A stretch of 64,000 bases of DNA from Ehretia macrophylla (GCA_037974665.1 CM075770.1:94608850-94672849), one strand, 5' to 3'; counted from the first letter of the stretch, positions 48,631-59,451 are shown. Made by a program: numbers and translations. The notes: a model not told the origin generated them from the letters alone.

Positions 48631-50730
48631 ATGGCTAGATCTAGGCCAAAAATTGATTCCTATAATGAACCTGTCCATTCTTATGATCATCATGAGGGTG
48701 AGGAGAGCGATAATGACGCCATGTCTGAATTAGATGTTGTCCATCTCGTTGAGGTTGGGTTTGTTAAGACAGCTAACCTTATCGAGGGTTTTAAAGGATC
48801 TGGATGAGGCATGCCTTAGTTCCCCTATCACCTACTTCTTTAGGAGAGTTCCAATTAGAGCCACTCTAATTAGACTAGTCCCATCATCGGGTCCTCTGTC
48901 TGATTCTACTTTTTCTCGCTCGAGACCATACATCAGTGTTAGATCTAAGTCAGGGGTTAGGTCTGATCCTATTCCTTCGGCTACCCCTATCGGAGAAGCT
49001 CCTTCTGCCTTTGATATTCCAGCATCTACTCGACCAGATGGGGCCTCTGAACCCATTCAATTCGATGCTCTCGGTAGACCTCCCGCCAAGGATATCTACT
49101 CCTTGATACTTAAACTTGTGGGTAAGGGTATCATTTTGGAAGACTATGAGGTTAAAATGCCCGAGGCTGATGATATGGCATGTTCCCCGAGACCCGGAGA
49201 GATGGCCTTCTACTATGACATGCTTCAATACCTTTTTCTTCTTCTCCAAAAATATATTGAAGATAATCTCAATTTATTTGATTTGAGTCTAGGGAAATTA
49301 GTCTCGAATAGTTGGCGTATGGTTGTTGTTTTTTATATTTACCTCAATAATCCAGGCCAAAAACCCATGACAAACCTTTTTTTGAATTTTTATACCTTGA
49401 AGCCTAACGGGTACAACTGATATTACTTGTCAGCCTTCAGTAATTCTAACATTTTCAAGGTTTGGCCATTCTCAAACAAGGATTGGCACCACAGGTTCTT
49501 TTTTGTAAAGTCACCCACAAGTTGGGGGGTTTAGAACAGCTTGGAAGATTTTACCTGAGCCATATCTCGCTGCCCTTTCTCTTCCCAAATCTTTGGGAAA
49601 AATTGTTCAAGCCCTCTAGAATTTGAAACCAATCGTTAGCACCCCTCTCCTCGACCTTGATCAGGTAGCCTCTTCGGGTATGTATGATTTCAAGTCCTCA
49701 GGAGAGCCTGTCAAAGGGCTGGGAATCCATCTAACCTGACTCCTCCATATGGTGAGGATACATGCACTAACTTTGTCCAAGATTGCTCATTCGATCTTGT
49801 CCTTGTTGCTTTCATTTTCTTTTTTAGACATGGATCTAGCAACTAGGATGGAAGCTCGTTGAAAGAAGAATACTGAGCCCCAATCTCCAAAGTGTAAGGT
49901 TGTTCAATCCTTTCCCTGAGCTACCAAGAAGGCCTCGGTTTCAAGTTCTACCACTAGAACTAGAAAGGTTCCTGAGGTGTCTTCTTATCGAGGTCAGGGT
50001 CGAAGTCAACTATTGATGCTGACAAAGATAAGGCCAAGGATACCCCAGTTCATGTTGATCTCACCCAACAGGAAGACCTCCTTCCTCGGGCTCCGTCTTA
50101 GAGGGCCATAATTCCCTTCCCAAGCTCTAGACATAGTGGTTCTGTTGCCATCAAAGAGGTCATGGAGGCTTCTATTAAAAACCTGAGGGCCAACCAACTC
50201 ACTCGAGCATCGGACCTATGCCACTAAAGAGTAAGTTTCTTGTGTCATTCGTCTTACCTTTATACTGTAGGATATAATACGTCTCTAAGATTCTTTTCTC
50301 TCTTCTTTTTAAGATCTTTGAGCTAACAGCTACTGTGGACAAGGCCAAAGAGATATATGACGACCTGTATCGTTGATACACTAGCCATAAGGTCTTGATC
50401 AAGGACTTGAAGAACCAGGTTGCTATTGGGAAAACAAAGTTGAGTTAGTCCAAGAACAAAGCGCCAAGGACCTTAAAGAAGGCCAAGCTAAGACTGATGA
50501 GCTAAGGAAGCAGCTTGAGCTCACGAAGTCTTCTTATAAGAAGAAACTGAAGACCAAGGATGCTAAAATTCCAGCTATCCAAGCTAGCATCATAGAGAAA
50601 TACAAGGCCTCTGATGAATTCCTAGATTTTGTTGAGTCTGCCTATGAAAAAAATTGCAAGAATAGGGCAAAGAAAGCTCAGCTCGATGCCCAAGCTAGGA
50701 TAGAGGACTTCGCTCTGCAACATGGCTTGT
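48631..50730 (+). pseudogene. Element I gag-like protein with putative plant transposon domain (PF04195 type)
   Basis: The ATG at 48631 starts MARSRPKIDSYNEP, followed by an acidic stretch. A frame change near 48800 leads into ITYFFRRVPIRATLIRLVP and then PRPGEMAFYYDMLQYLFL, LGKLVSNSWRMVVVFYIYL and PMTNLFLNFYTLKPNG (to 49420). The phrase pattern matches the domain named putative gypsy type transposon in plant databases. Beyond 49420, broken frames give VWPFSNKDWHHRFFFV and, at 50300-50700, a Lys/Glu-rich coiled-coil-like part (FELTATVDKAKEIYDDLY). Function is presumably structural (gag-like); this is inference. Confidence 0.7.
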
Positions 50731-50765
50731 GCTAAGGCATGAACATCCATGGCTTGCGGGGTTAA

Positions 50766-51398
50766 TGTTAGGATGTATGTCGGTGGTGTTAGGCCTGGAA
50801 TCACTGTCAGAACACGATTTGTTTGTGGCTCTTATATAGTAAGTTGTATGATTCTAACAAAAGGGTACACTCATATTGGTGATGGTTGCTCGCATTGAGC
50901 TGGGTCACCTTATGGTGGCGGTGACACTTGTCCACCGGCTTGACTATTGCTTCAAGTATTTACCATTTTGTGAAAACTCAGTGGGATTCATATCCTTGTT
51001 TCCCACGGACAGCGTCAACCTGTTAAGGTATAAATTTCATGAATACTTCCCGAGCTGACCTAAAAGAGAAACGGGTGTGGGTGTCCCTCACGTAAGTACT
51101 CCAATACTTAAGTTAGTAATTTGACTGTGGAGATAATCAAAATATTGAAAGTATAATGTATAGGAAGCAAATAATCAATAACCTTTTTTTATGAGTGAGA
51201 TTTCTATATTTATACATTTCTGTAAGACAGCATTTTGGATTTGGCGAGATCCTGTCACCTAGTCATGAGGTCTGACAAATTGGTCGGAGGTCAGGGAGAG
51301 CCGACCTCTCTGAACTTTGCTAAGGACCTTCCCATTTCTTTATTCACTTGGTCGGTCCCTCATATATGAGATCGGGTTGATTATTTTATCCCATATCA
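50766..51398 (+). repeat. Right LTR of element I
   Basis: It starts with TGTTAGG (50766 or 50787, uncertain) and ends CCCATATCA at 51398. The last 148 bases match the left LTR fragment. A T/A-rich TATA-like stretch lies at about 51200-51212. Confidence 0.65.
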
Positions 51399-51684
51399 TT
51401 GTGATTTGCAAAGGAAGTATAAGGAGGAAAAGAATATGGAGAAGAAGAATGCTATGTCTTTTGGATGTTGTTATATCTATCTTTGTTTGTTTAAGAATGA
51501 TTTTACATGTTCGTGTTATACTTTCTTAAATTGAAGGAAAAGAAAATTTGGACAATTCTATAATGTGACAAAAGATGTAGGTAGTCAAGAGAACTGAAGA
51601 CTTGGAAATTATGTGAACACAATTTGAAAAAAAATCCAACCATTTAATACTCTAAAGTACCACTTTTTTAGTGTCTGTGCAATT
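51399..51684. other. Unassigned sequence right of element I
   Basis: No gene, repeat or motif was recognised. It is the right flank of I and probably the original, pre-insertion DNA. Confidence 0.4.
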
Positions 51685-51692
51685 TCTAGGAA

Positions 51693-52068
51693 AGGATAAA
51701 TTTCACATTTAGTTCTTATAGTTTACATATTTTTTAATGTCGTCCCTAATGTTCTTTAAAGACTTATAGTAGTCCCTAATATTTACAAAAACGACTCAAA
51801 ATGGTCCCTATTGTTCAAAATTAATGAATTTGATCCTTATTATTTTTCAAAAAATTGAATTTAGTTTTGTCCCTACATATGATCCGTATATTGGGACTAA
51901 ATTAATTTTTTTTAGAAATAATAAGGACTAAATTGATAAATTTTGAACAATAGACACTATTTTAAATCACTTTTGTAAACATTAGGAACTAATATAATTT
52001 TTCTAAAATATTAAGAACCAACTTGAAAAAATATGTAAACAATATGGACTATATGCATAATTTATCCT
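51693..52068. mobile_element. Fold-back MITE of 376 bases
   Basis: The terminal inverted repeats start AGGATAAATT and end AATTTATCCT and extend imperfectly over at least 45 bases. TCTAGGAA stands at 51685-51692 and 52069-52076; counting one ambiguous base the duplication is 9 bases (TTCTAGGAA), pointing to a Mutator-like origin, or 8 bases for hAT. No coding capacity. Its right half resembles 58780-59025. Confidence 0.85.
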
Positions 52069-52150
52069 TCTAGGAAACCTGATTGGACCCCATCTATTAT
52101 CTATCTATCCAATTTAGCTTGTTATTTTTAGGGTGTTTGATGTAGTGGTC

Positions 52151-52390
52151 CTTTATTTTTAAAAGTGCAACATTACAGTTCTTTATCTTTTAAATATGTG
52201 ACACCGTTAGTCTTTTTTATTTTTCTATTTAAAATTTGACAAAAAAAGCACGTGGTTGTCACGGATTATATGTAGTTGGTTACATATACCGTTAAATTTT
52301 AAATGAAAAAGTGAAAAAAGACTAAAAGTGCCACATATTCAAAAAATAAAGAATTTTAGTATTGTAATGAAGAAAAATATTAGAGGTCAG
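52151..52390. mobile_element. Second fold-back element, about 240 bases
   Basis: The arm 52171-52240 (CATTACAGTTCTTTATC onwards) pairs imperfectly with 52290-52369, ending GTATTGTAATG. It is non-coding and only about 80 bases from the previous MITE. Exact ends and target duplication could not be fixed. Confidence 0.65.
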
Positions 52391-52394
52391 GGCG

Positions 52395-52980
52395 TGACCA
52401 AGGTCCTTGAGCAGGATGTAGAAGACCATCATGAGCCTCTAACCGTTAGGGACATTTTGTCTTGGGCTGATCTGATAGTGGTTCAGAATGTCAACAACAT
52501 ATGAGAGTAAAGGAAGACGACAAATAGTAATGGGCTCGTGGTAGAAAGTCACATCCTCAACCCCAAGTCCAGAAGCAAGCTAATGGGGAGTGGAAAGCCG
52601 AACCTTAAAACCCCTGGGGATCGTTCCACCTTCCCTCAAAGATTCTATATCGTCATCATAGGTCCAACAGTCCTTCTTATTGGCCCCGAAAATAAGGATA
52701 CCACCAACCATGGCAGTCCCCTTTAAGGTAGCTGGCTTGGGGTGGCGTGGGGTTGACTTAGCTTTTGTAGGGGTTCTTAAGGAAGGTTTTTTAGCAAAAC
52801 TCTTATGCCAGGAGAACGCTGTGAAACAAGCACAACAATGATAGGCTCTGACCCAGAAGCTCGGGGAACAGCAGGTCCAAACCCAATAAAGTAGGTCATA
52901 TACGGACCTGACCCACGAGGCATCATGTGGGAACCTTGTGGGATATTTCATTGGGTGTAGATAAGGGCTTGGATAAGGTT
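52395..52980 (-). pseudogene. Second PF04195-type transposon protein fragment
   Basis: The open piece 52951-52580 reads GTAMVGGILIFGANKKDCWT and GTIPRGFKVRLSTPH. Past a stop it continues LASGLGVEDVTFYHEPITIC, LLSYVVDILNHYQISP and RLMMVFYILLKDLGH. The pattern (approach phrase, Tyr-containing helix, then a Trp/Arg-Leu-Met-Met-Val-Phe stretch) parallels the protein of element I but is not the same family. No LTR was identified around it. Confidence 0.6.
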
Positions 52981-53546
52981 AAGCATGGGAATCAAAACTT
53001 GAGTTAAGAATAAGGACCTCTAAGCATGATTTTAGGGATCTGATCTTATCACATTCTAGGCCATAAATAAGTATAAATAAAGCGGAATGCTATCGTAAAA
53101 GGCATATAATCCTAGCCTGAACACTCTTATGCTTATTGTTGCTTTTAATACCATCAAACCCACAACTGATTTGATCGTTAGAGTAGGAATTTGAGAACTC
53201 CCTAAAGTTCTCTGTTTTGCAAGAACCAGGTCGGATGCACTACGGGAGCTAGGAAAGTGCACCTCACCCCTTCACCAAAATCATACGTTAACAGATTCAT
53301 TTTTTAAAGGAAAGGAAAAGAAATAGAAGGGTTAAGAATCAGTTAGTGGGAAGATTTTGCAATCCTCTCAATTTGAGGTTTATGAAAGAAAAAAGAAAAG
53401 ATTAATAAGTGAATTGTTTTTATTGACCCTTATAGTTTTACATAATTTTATTTATATCCTTAACACAACAATGAATGTAAAAAGAATATTTAAGTAACTT
53501 AATTTCTACTTATAACTATCCTTTTCTTTCCATCTCTATTTCAATA
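52981..53546. other. Unassigned AT-rich sequence
   Basis: No gene or repeat was recognised. The part to about 53280 may still belong to the PF04195-type element on its left. Confidence 0.35.
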
Positions 53547-54272
53547 AATTGTGTCACAATCCACTAAACTTATATGAAGTTTCAAATCACCCATTATTTT
53601 TTTTTTTTTTCAAATCACTTACTGAACTAATATTTTTTATTTCATTTTACCCACGCTGTTAGTTTTTTCTGTTAGTTTTAATCGATATTTATTGTTAGTT
53701 GGACAAAATCATAATTTGTCACATTATTATTAGAGCAAAATTTTAAATCACCAACTAAACTTTTTTTTATTGATTCAAACGAACCCACTGAACATTTTTT
53801 GTTTCCTTTTATCTACTCTTGTTAATTTATTAACTTACTTTAACAAATTTTTATTTTTATCTAGGCAAAATTATCATTTTCCTCACCATTTTAAAGTTTC
53901 CAAAATTATCTATGTATCACATTATTGTGTTTAAGTTAAAAATTTTGGAAACTTTAAAATGGTGAGGAAAATGATAATTTTGCCTAGATAAAAATTAAAT
54001 ATTTGTTTAAATAAGAGGAAAAAATTGAAGGAGTAAGTAAAATAAAATAAAAATTTTATTTAGTTGGTAATTTGAAACGAAAAAAAATATAAGTTTAGTG
54101 ATTTGAAATTTTTCCCTATTAATAATGTAAAAAAAATTACGATTTTCCCAACTAAATTAGTGATTCGTTAAAACTACCTATAAAATCTAACAAAGTAGAT
54201 AAAATGAAACAAAAAAAGTTTAATGGGTGATTTAAAACTTTGAATAAGTTTAGTGATTTATGATGCAATTTA
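53547..54272. mobile_element. Fold-back MITE, about 726 bases, with perfect central hairpin
   Basis: The outer arms AAATTGTGTCACAATCCACT and its imperfect complement ending AGTGATTTATGATGCAATTT pair loosely. The inner arms 53853-53907 and 53941-53995 are a perfect 55-base inverted repeat around a 33-base loop. Phrases such as CACTAAACTTA recur several times, as in other plant MITEs of this type. No clear target duplication. Confidence 0.75.
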
Positions 54273-54639
54273 CGCAAAATTTATAAGATCATTTCATTTA
54301 CTTTCTTTATAATTTTTTTTCCAAATCCAAATGAAAAATCCTTCCTATTTGGTATCCTTTATTAATTTTTTTTTAGTTTAAATATTAGTCTCTCACATAA
54401 TTAATAAAATTTATACAAATAAAATTTATAAATATGTAAAAGAATGATATCCTAAGAATTTAAAGAGTTTTCCATAATCCAAATATAGTGCAAGAGTTGG
54501 GGAGAAATCCGAAGTACGCAAATGATGTCGGTTAGCAGCACAGGTGTCTTGGATGGTGTAGTACATTCCCCCACCTAACCCCATTTATAGTTCACCGACA
54601 CAGCATCAGGACCGTCGGTAGCTCAATACTAGTGACCAA

Positions 54640-55084
54640 GGCTCCGTTTGTTTGCCGTAAAATAACTTGCTTGTGTAAAATATTTTCCGTAGAAAGTGTT
54701 TTCTTGAAAAATAAAATATTTTACAGGACTCTGTTTGTTTGCCGTAAAATAACTTGTTGGAGGAAAATATTTTACTGGAAAATAGAATACTGAAAAATAT
54801 TTTCTGGTGTTTGGATGTGGCTTAAGTTTTGTAAAATGTTTTCTTTTCCCAAAGGACATGAAAACATTTTACATAATTTTGTACTAGCCGCAATTGTTGA
54901 CCGGAAAATATTTAACGGTTGACCAATTTTCCAGTGTTACCAAACACCGTAAAATTAAGAAAAAGCAACCGTAATTTTTGACCGAAAAACATTTTACGAT
55001 TGACCAATTTTCCAGTATTACCAAACACCGTAAAATCCGAAAAATATTTTCTGAGAAAATATTTTACAGCAAACAAACGGAGCC
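54640..55084. mobile_element. Tourist-like (PIF/Harbinger-type) MITE, 445 bases
   Basis: The ends GGCTCCGTTTGTTTGCCGTA and the matching complement ending CAAACAAACGGAGCC form inverted repeats of about 25 bases. CAA flanks both sides (54637-54639, 55085-55087), a 3-base duplication as in PIF/Harbinger elements, although the usual target is TAA or TTA. The left end phrase recurs at 54729-54757, and a 60-base block ending in ACCAAACACCGTAAAAT is duplicated internally. Confidence 0.78.
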
Positions 55085-55263
55085 CAAAATAAACATTAAA
55101 TACCTCAACACCCCATTACTACTATGAGCAAAACACGGCATTCCCATATTTAATGGATTTTTTTTTTTTTCTTATTTAAGAGATGTATATGATCGTATAA
55201 TACATAAATAATTAATGAGAATTGGTTCTGTAATTTTTTGTAAATAAGCGAATAATTTCATCA

Positions 55264-55509
55264 CTAAACTAAAGCCTTCGTGGCATATTTAATGGATTCT
55301 TCAACAAAATGTCTAAAATTCTTCCAAACGTTTCTCATCATTTGCAAGGCAAGTTGGAAACTTTCGCATTCCTCATTTTCCACGAATAAGCAGACTAAGC
55401 CCAGTACACCGGAGGAATGATACGGCCACGCATAATCTTTTTGGCAATTTGCATTAGTGAAACTGAAAAGTGTAGGCCCTTGAAGTTCGTGCCTTATGGA
55501 AATGGACAA
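55264..55509 (-). CDS. 81-codon open frame, unrecognised, possibly a gene fragment
   Basis: The ATG at 55509 starts MSISIRHELQGPTLFSFTNA, and the stop is at 55264-55266. The composition is ordinary for a globular protein (balanced residues, several Cys, Trp, Tyr), unlike the low-complexity frames nearby, with VLGLVCLFVENEECESFQL and NVWKNFRHFVEESIKYATKA. No family was recognised. It may be an exon remnant of a host gene. Confidence 0.25.
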   Translation of the reverse strand: MSISIRHELQGPTLFSFTNANCQKDYAWPYHSSGVLGLVCLFVENEECESFQLALQMMRNVWKNFRHFVEESIKYATKALV

Positions 55510-56273
55510 TTGAGATCAAACTAACCAAAATGTGGAATAGCCAATTCAAAGGAGAACATCATTTCACAATACTATAACATCATGATCAATACTCAAATTA
55601 ATGAAAATCGAAAATATTATTTTATTATAATTGTATTAACCTTTCATAAATATTAAATCTAATTCATAATATCATAATATTATAAATTATTTCATTATCA
55701 ACTTCAACAGCCACAATGTACGTATCCTTTTTTTTTTTTTGGTCGAACAGTGTACATAGACATTACTGCATGGATTTCAGTCCTTTAACAAAGACAAGTT
55801 TCCTCAAATATTAGAATCATTTAAAGAGAATCTTCTCATTACCTAATTTTATTAGACTTTTTTTTTGCTAAATCTAATTTTATTAGACTTATTTTATTGT
55901 CACGACATCACACAATCAATCATTTAAATCTTTGTAATTTTTCTATAATTTCGTAACAATATAATATTATAATAACATAAGTGGATGTAAATCTAGAATC
56001 ATCAAAATAAACCGAGCTGAGAACTATTGAGATACATGCACATTAAAAGTCACTTCAACCCTAATCAAGCTAGGCCAAACCAATTGGTCATCAGCTAAAA
56101 GGAAATGGATTAAAGTAAATCCAGATCCAATATTTATTTATAATCTTTATAAATTACAATTTTAAAAGAACAAAAAAGTTGAAAAGCGATTTTTTTTCGC
56201 TTTTTCAGCTAAAAATTGTACCCGCAATAAAAAACAATAAATAAAGCCAAAAAAAAAAAATTGAAGAAAATAT
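55510..56273. other. AT-rich intergenic DNA downstream of the host gene
   Basis: No gene was seen. On the minus strand AATAAATA near 56130-56138, about 140 bases past the stop codon, could be the polyadenylation signal of the gene at 56274-57608. Confidence 0.4.
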
Positions 56274-57608
56274 CTAGCTCTTTTTACCCTCCTCACCACC
56301 CTCTTCTAAGTAAGCCTTCTTCTTCCTATCCGCTCTACTCAACAAGCAAATCACAAGGAAACACGTGGCATACAGAGCGTGAACCTTCCAACTTGTCTTG
56401 GGCGGTTGACGCAACACAGCCCTGTGAAACACCTTCATGTAATAATGCAGCCCAACAGCAAAGCCCACAAAAGTCTGACCCAAGCCCAATAACTTAGTGA
56501 CCAACCCAGTCTCAGTGGAGAACACTAGTACTAAGTACATCAAAAGTAGCAGAAGGTACAATACATACGCAAGTGTCTGCAGCACTTGCAAGCACACATA
56601 GGTAGACTGTGAAGTGGCATAGAAGAACTTGAGTGGCTCTAGACCAGTGACAAGTGAAGAGAGGCACAAAATGGTAAAGTATATAGATAAATAAATTTGA
56701 ATAAAGATCAAAAGCTTTTGAAGAGAGAAATAGGCTGTGATGCGATTGAAAATGAGTGAAACAAGAATGAGAGGGATGATAATGAAGGCAAATGAGACAA
56801 CAGAAGCAATGGTGTCTGCATATTTATTCCCCACCAATGGCTTCACACCTTTAGTGATCTCTTTATTGTATCTAGTGAGATAAACTTGTGAAGTCTTTGA
56901 TATTGTATCCAAATCTGGCAAGAATGTTTCTTGAAATTTAGAGGGTAAGTCTCTAAACTCAGCAACCAAGTCCTCATCATCCTCATCTTGATCAATCCAT
57001 GAAGGCTGTGGCTTCTTCAGAGCCTTCTGTGACTTGGGTTTTTGCTCTGCAGTGGATTGGCTTTTATCTTTGTTCTTGGATTGGTTTTTTTCTAGTTGTG
57101 TTTTGGTAGTGTCTTTTGTGGTAAGTGTTTTGGCGGTGGTTGTTTTGTTCTTGGCTGAGGTTGTTTTGGTTAGATCTGAAGACTTGTTGGTGAGGAGTAA
57201 AGTGGAGGATTTAGTTGAATTTGAGGGTTTTGAAGTGGAGTTAAGCTTCTTGAATTGGCTGGTTTTCACATTTGGTACACTATCTTTTGTGGGCTTAATG
57301 AGCTTGGTTTTATTCTTGGTTGCAGTTTCACCATTAATGGTGGTGGTTTTCATGAGCTTGGTTGTGTTCTTGGATGATGAGCTTGTGGTAGGTTTGAGCA
57401 GTTTGGTTGTGTTCTTTGGGTTAATTTTACTACTACTAGTAGTAGTAGTAGTAGTACTAGTCTTCTTCTTGATTGGTATATCTTCATCTTCCATTGGCAA
57501 AGCTTCAGTGTAGGCAGTAATGAAGACAGAAGTGAAGAAAAGTAATGCAAGATAGAGTAAAAATACCTTTCTGTAGTGGTGGTGCTGATGATCTTGGAGT
57601 GGAGCCAT
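56274..57608 (-). CDS. Host gene: 444-residue multi-pass membrane protein with Lys/Thr/Ser-rich luminal region
   Basis: This is a single uninterrupted frame with ATG at 57608 and stop at 56274-56276, the only intact long gene in the window. Residues 14-34 are a hydrophobic signal or anchor. Residues 48-200 are low-complexity Thr/Ser/Lys/Asn-rich with several Asn-x-Thr/Ser sites. An acidic patch lies at 206-214, followed by EFRDLPSKFQETFLPDLDTI. Hydrophobic segments are at about 266-287, 298-321, 337-363, 373-391 and 407-424, and the tail is basic-acidic (RADRKKKAYLEEGGEEGKKS). It looks like a conserved plant membrane protein of unknown function; no specific family was recognised. The conserved part would be residues 205-430, the Thr/Lys-rich part being a fast-evolving spacer. 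A (TAG)n run at about 57430-57456 encodes part of the Thr/Ser tract. Confidence 0.88.
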   Translation of the reverse strand: MAPLQDHQHHHYRKVFLLYLALLFFTSVFITAYTEALPMEDEDIPIKKKTSTTTTTTSSSKINPKNTTKLLKPTTSSSSKNTTKLMKTTTINGETATKNKTKLIKPTKDSVPNVKTSQFKKLNSTSKPSNSTKSSTLLLTNKSSDLTKTTSAKNKTTTAKTLTTKDTTKTQLEKNQSKNKDKSQSTAEQKPKSQKALKKPQPSWIDQDEDDEDLVAEFRDLPSKFQETFLPDLDTISKTSQVYLTRYNKEITKGVKPLVGNKYADTIASVVSFAFIIIPLILVSLIFNRITAYFSLQKLLIFIQIYLSIYFTILCLSSLVTGLEPLKFFYATSQSTYVCLQVLQTLAYVLYLLLLLMYLVLVFSTETGLVTKLLGLGQTFVGFAVGLHYYMKVFHRAVLRQPPKTSWKVHALYATCFLVICLLSRADRKKKAYLEEGGEEGKKS

Positions 57609-57628
57609 GTGTGTGTGTGTGTGTGTGT
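57609..57628. repeat. (GT)10 microsatellite adjacent to the start codon
   Basis: Ten GT dinucleotides stand immediately upstream (in gene sense CA repeats) of the ATG of the host gene, thus in its 5' untranslated region. Confidence 0.95.
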
Positions 57629-57734
57629 ACTGAACAACTAACTCTATGAGTACTGTTTTTGTTTTGTTGAAGAAGATCTAATAAGGCTGTTTCAAGATTC
57701 AGAAAAGCCTCAAGTTAGATCTAGATTTTGTACA

Positions 57735-57800
57735 GGGAAAAGTGAGAGGGAGGGAGAAAAAACATTAATAAAGGTAGAATATATTCTTGTTTGTGTCGAC
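57735..57800 (-). promoter_or_regulatory. Possible core promoter of the host gene
   Basis: On the minus strand an AT-rich stretch with ATATATTC (about 57776-57786) is followed within 30-40 bases by a pyrimidine patch (about 57738-57756, CTCCCTCCCTCTC), a layout common in plant core promoters, about 130-170 bases upstream of the ATG. No classical TATAAA was seen. Confidence 0.35.
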
Positions 57801-59451
57801 TGTGGGGAATGTGAAACGGGCGAGTGAAGCAATGGGGGGAAAGACTTTAATGCCAAAGTAGTAGAAGATGAGATCAATCTGTCACATGGCGCAACCAGAC
57901 AACCCATAATTCTTTTTCTTACTTTTTTTTTTTTGGGTAATGATGGAAAACTTTATTACATAAAAGGTGTTAGGATACATTAGCCTGTGTAAAGAAGACA
58001 ATGTGGTCCAAATTAATGGGATACATAATTTATTGTTATTGGGTTTAAAAAACTAACTTTTCAGTTAATTCAAATAAAAAAGGGAATAAATTTTATGTTT
58101 ACCCTTCAAACACTCCCTAATAGTATTTTGTTATTAGAAACATTAATAGTAATAAAGTGATAATACTATTATAATGAAATAGTTTAGATTATTAAAGTTA
58201 AAAATCATATAATGATAGCGTTACTTTGTAACATCATTATATTATCGGAATCCTAATCCATTATTTTTAGGGTTGACAACCCATACTTTCTTACGTGTTT
58301 TACTCCCTCCCAAAGAACTAGCACCTTGTTTGGATTCAGCAGAAAAAATCTAATAAATGAAAGCACATAATTATAAAGAAAGTGAGAGGAAATAATTAAA
58401 TCTTATTTGGATTGAAGAATTTTATAAAAAAAATAATTATAAAAACTATTTAATTTTTTTCATTTAGATTAGAAAAAAAATAGAGAGGAAAGGGAATATA
58501 TTTTATTTACAAATTGACTTTTTTTTATCTTTTTTAATTTACCTTCTTCAAGCACTGAATATGGAAAGAAGGTCAAAATAGTCATTACAAAATAAATAAC
58601 TTTCTCCTCCCTCCATTTGATCTCAATTTGGGATGATTTAATTATGAGGTATATGAAAGACTACACCAATCTCTTGATTCATTCATTTCTTCGCAAGCCA
58701 AAAAAGAAAAGGAACTAAACCCCTACTCCCCCACCAATGCCACTACCACACCTTTCTTATCATGTCTTATTATTTCTTATAAAATTTAATTTAGTCATCA
58801 AATATAGATTACATATAATAATTGAATTGAATTGAATTTTTTTTTTAAATAATAAAGACTAAATTTATTTTTTTATAATTTAATAAAGATCAAATTAATT
58901 AAATTTGAATAATAAAAATTATTTTAAATAACTTTTATAAATATTAAAAACTACTATAAATTCTTTAAAATATTAAAAATTATATTAAAAAGACATATAA
59001 ATAATAAGATTAAGTGTGAAATTTAGAAACCTTTCTCCATCAATAACAGCTGCTGACAATTGACTAGCGCGTACTGATCATTAGCCGAGAATCAATCATT
59101 CCCAAAAAAGTAATAATGAGAGGGGCAAACTGTCTTAACCTCTACTTTTTTTTCTTTTCGAGAATTCTTTGCTCAGTCATAACGAAAAATTTATTTTAAA
59201 TAATATCACATTAAATATAAATTTAATAGTGCGATAGTACCTTAATCTATGATCCAAGTAAAATCTAAAAAATATATATTTGTGATAAAATAATGTAAAT
59301 TCATAATTTTTTTATTAAGTTGCGATAAATTACTATCTTATTACTCTGTCATACTATCTTAACTTTGTCGATGGAAGATAAAGTTGTACTTGCAAATATG
59401 GTAAAGGAGGATTGCTAGGCATCTTTTGTTACAGTAGTGATAATTTTATAT
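57801..59451. other. Intergenic DNA upstream of the host gene
   Basis: No gene was recognised. It is AT-rich with homopolymer runs. Bases 58780-59025 form a diverged fragment of the MITE at 51693-52068 (listed separately), and 58330-58480 contains two GTTTGGATT/TTTGGATTGA phrases suggestive of another decayed MITE. Confidence 0.4.
58780..59025. repeat. Diverged fragment of the 51.7-kb MITE family
   Basis: Phrases in the same order as 51890-52060: AATAATAAAGACTAAATT, AAATTTGAATAATA, TTTTAAATAACTTTTATAAA, CTAAAATATTAA-like and ATATAAATAATA. Inverted ends are not preserved. Confidence 0.5.

Larger units (their letters stand above)
48072..51398 (+). mobile_element. Element I: LTR element carrying a PF04195-type protein
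   Basis: The end of a left LTR (48072-48238) matches the end of a right LTR (51251-51398). The right LTR begins around 50766-50787. Between them is one degenerate gene. No RT or integrase motif is seen in the 2.5-kb interior, so it is a non-autonomous or internally deleted gypsy-type element. Its left LTR was cut by F. Confidence 0.72.

Noticed and set aside
48734-49249. Antisense frames opposite the element I gene
   Set aside because: They overlap the better supported PF04195-type frame on the plus strand and show no family features.
57034-57513. 159-codon hydrophobic open frame on the plus strand
   Set aside because: It is the antisense of the Thr/Lys/Ser-rich part of the host gene; its Val/Leu/Phe composition is the mirror of that low complexity.
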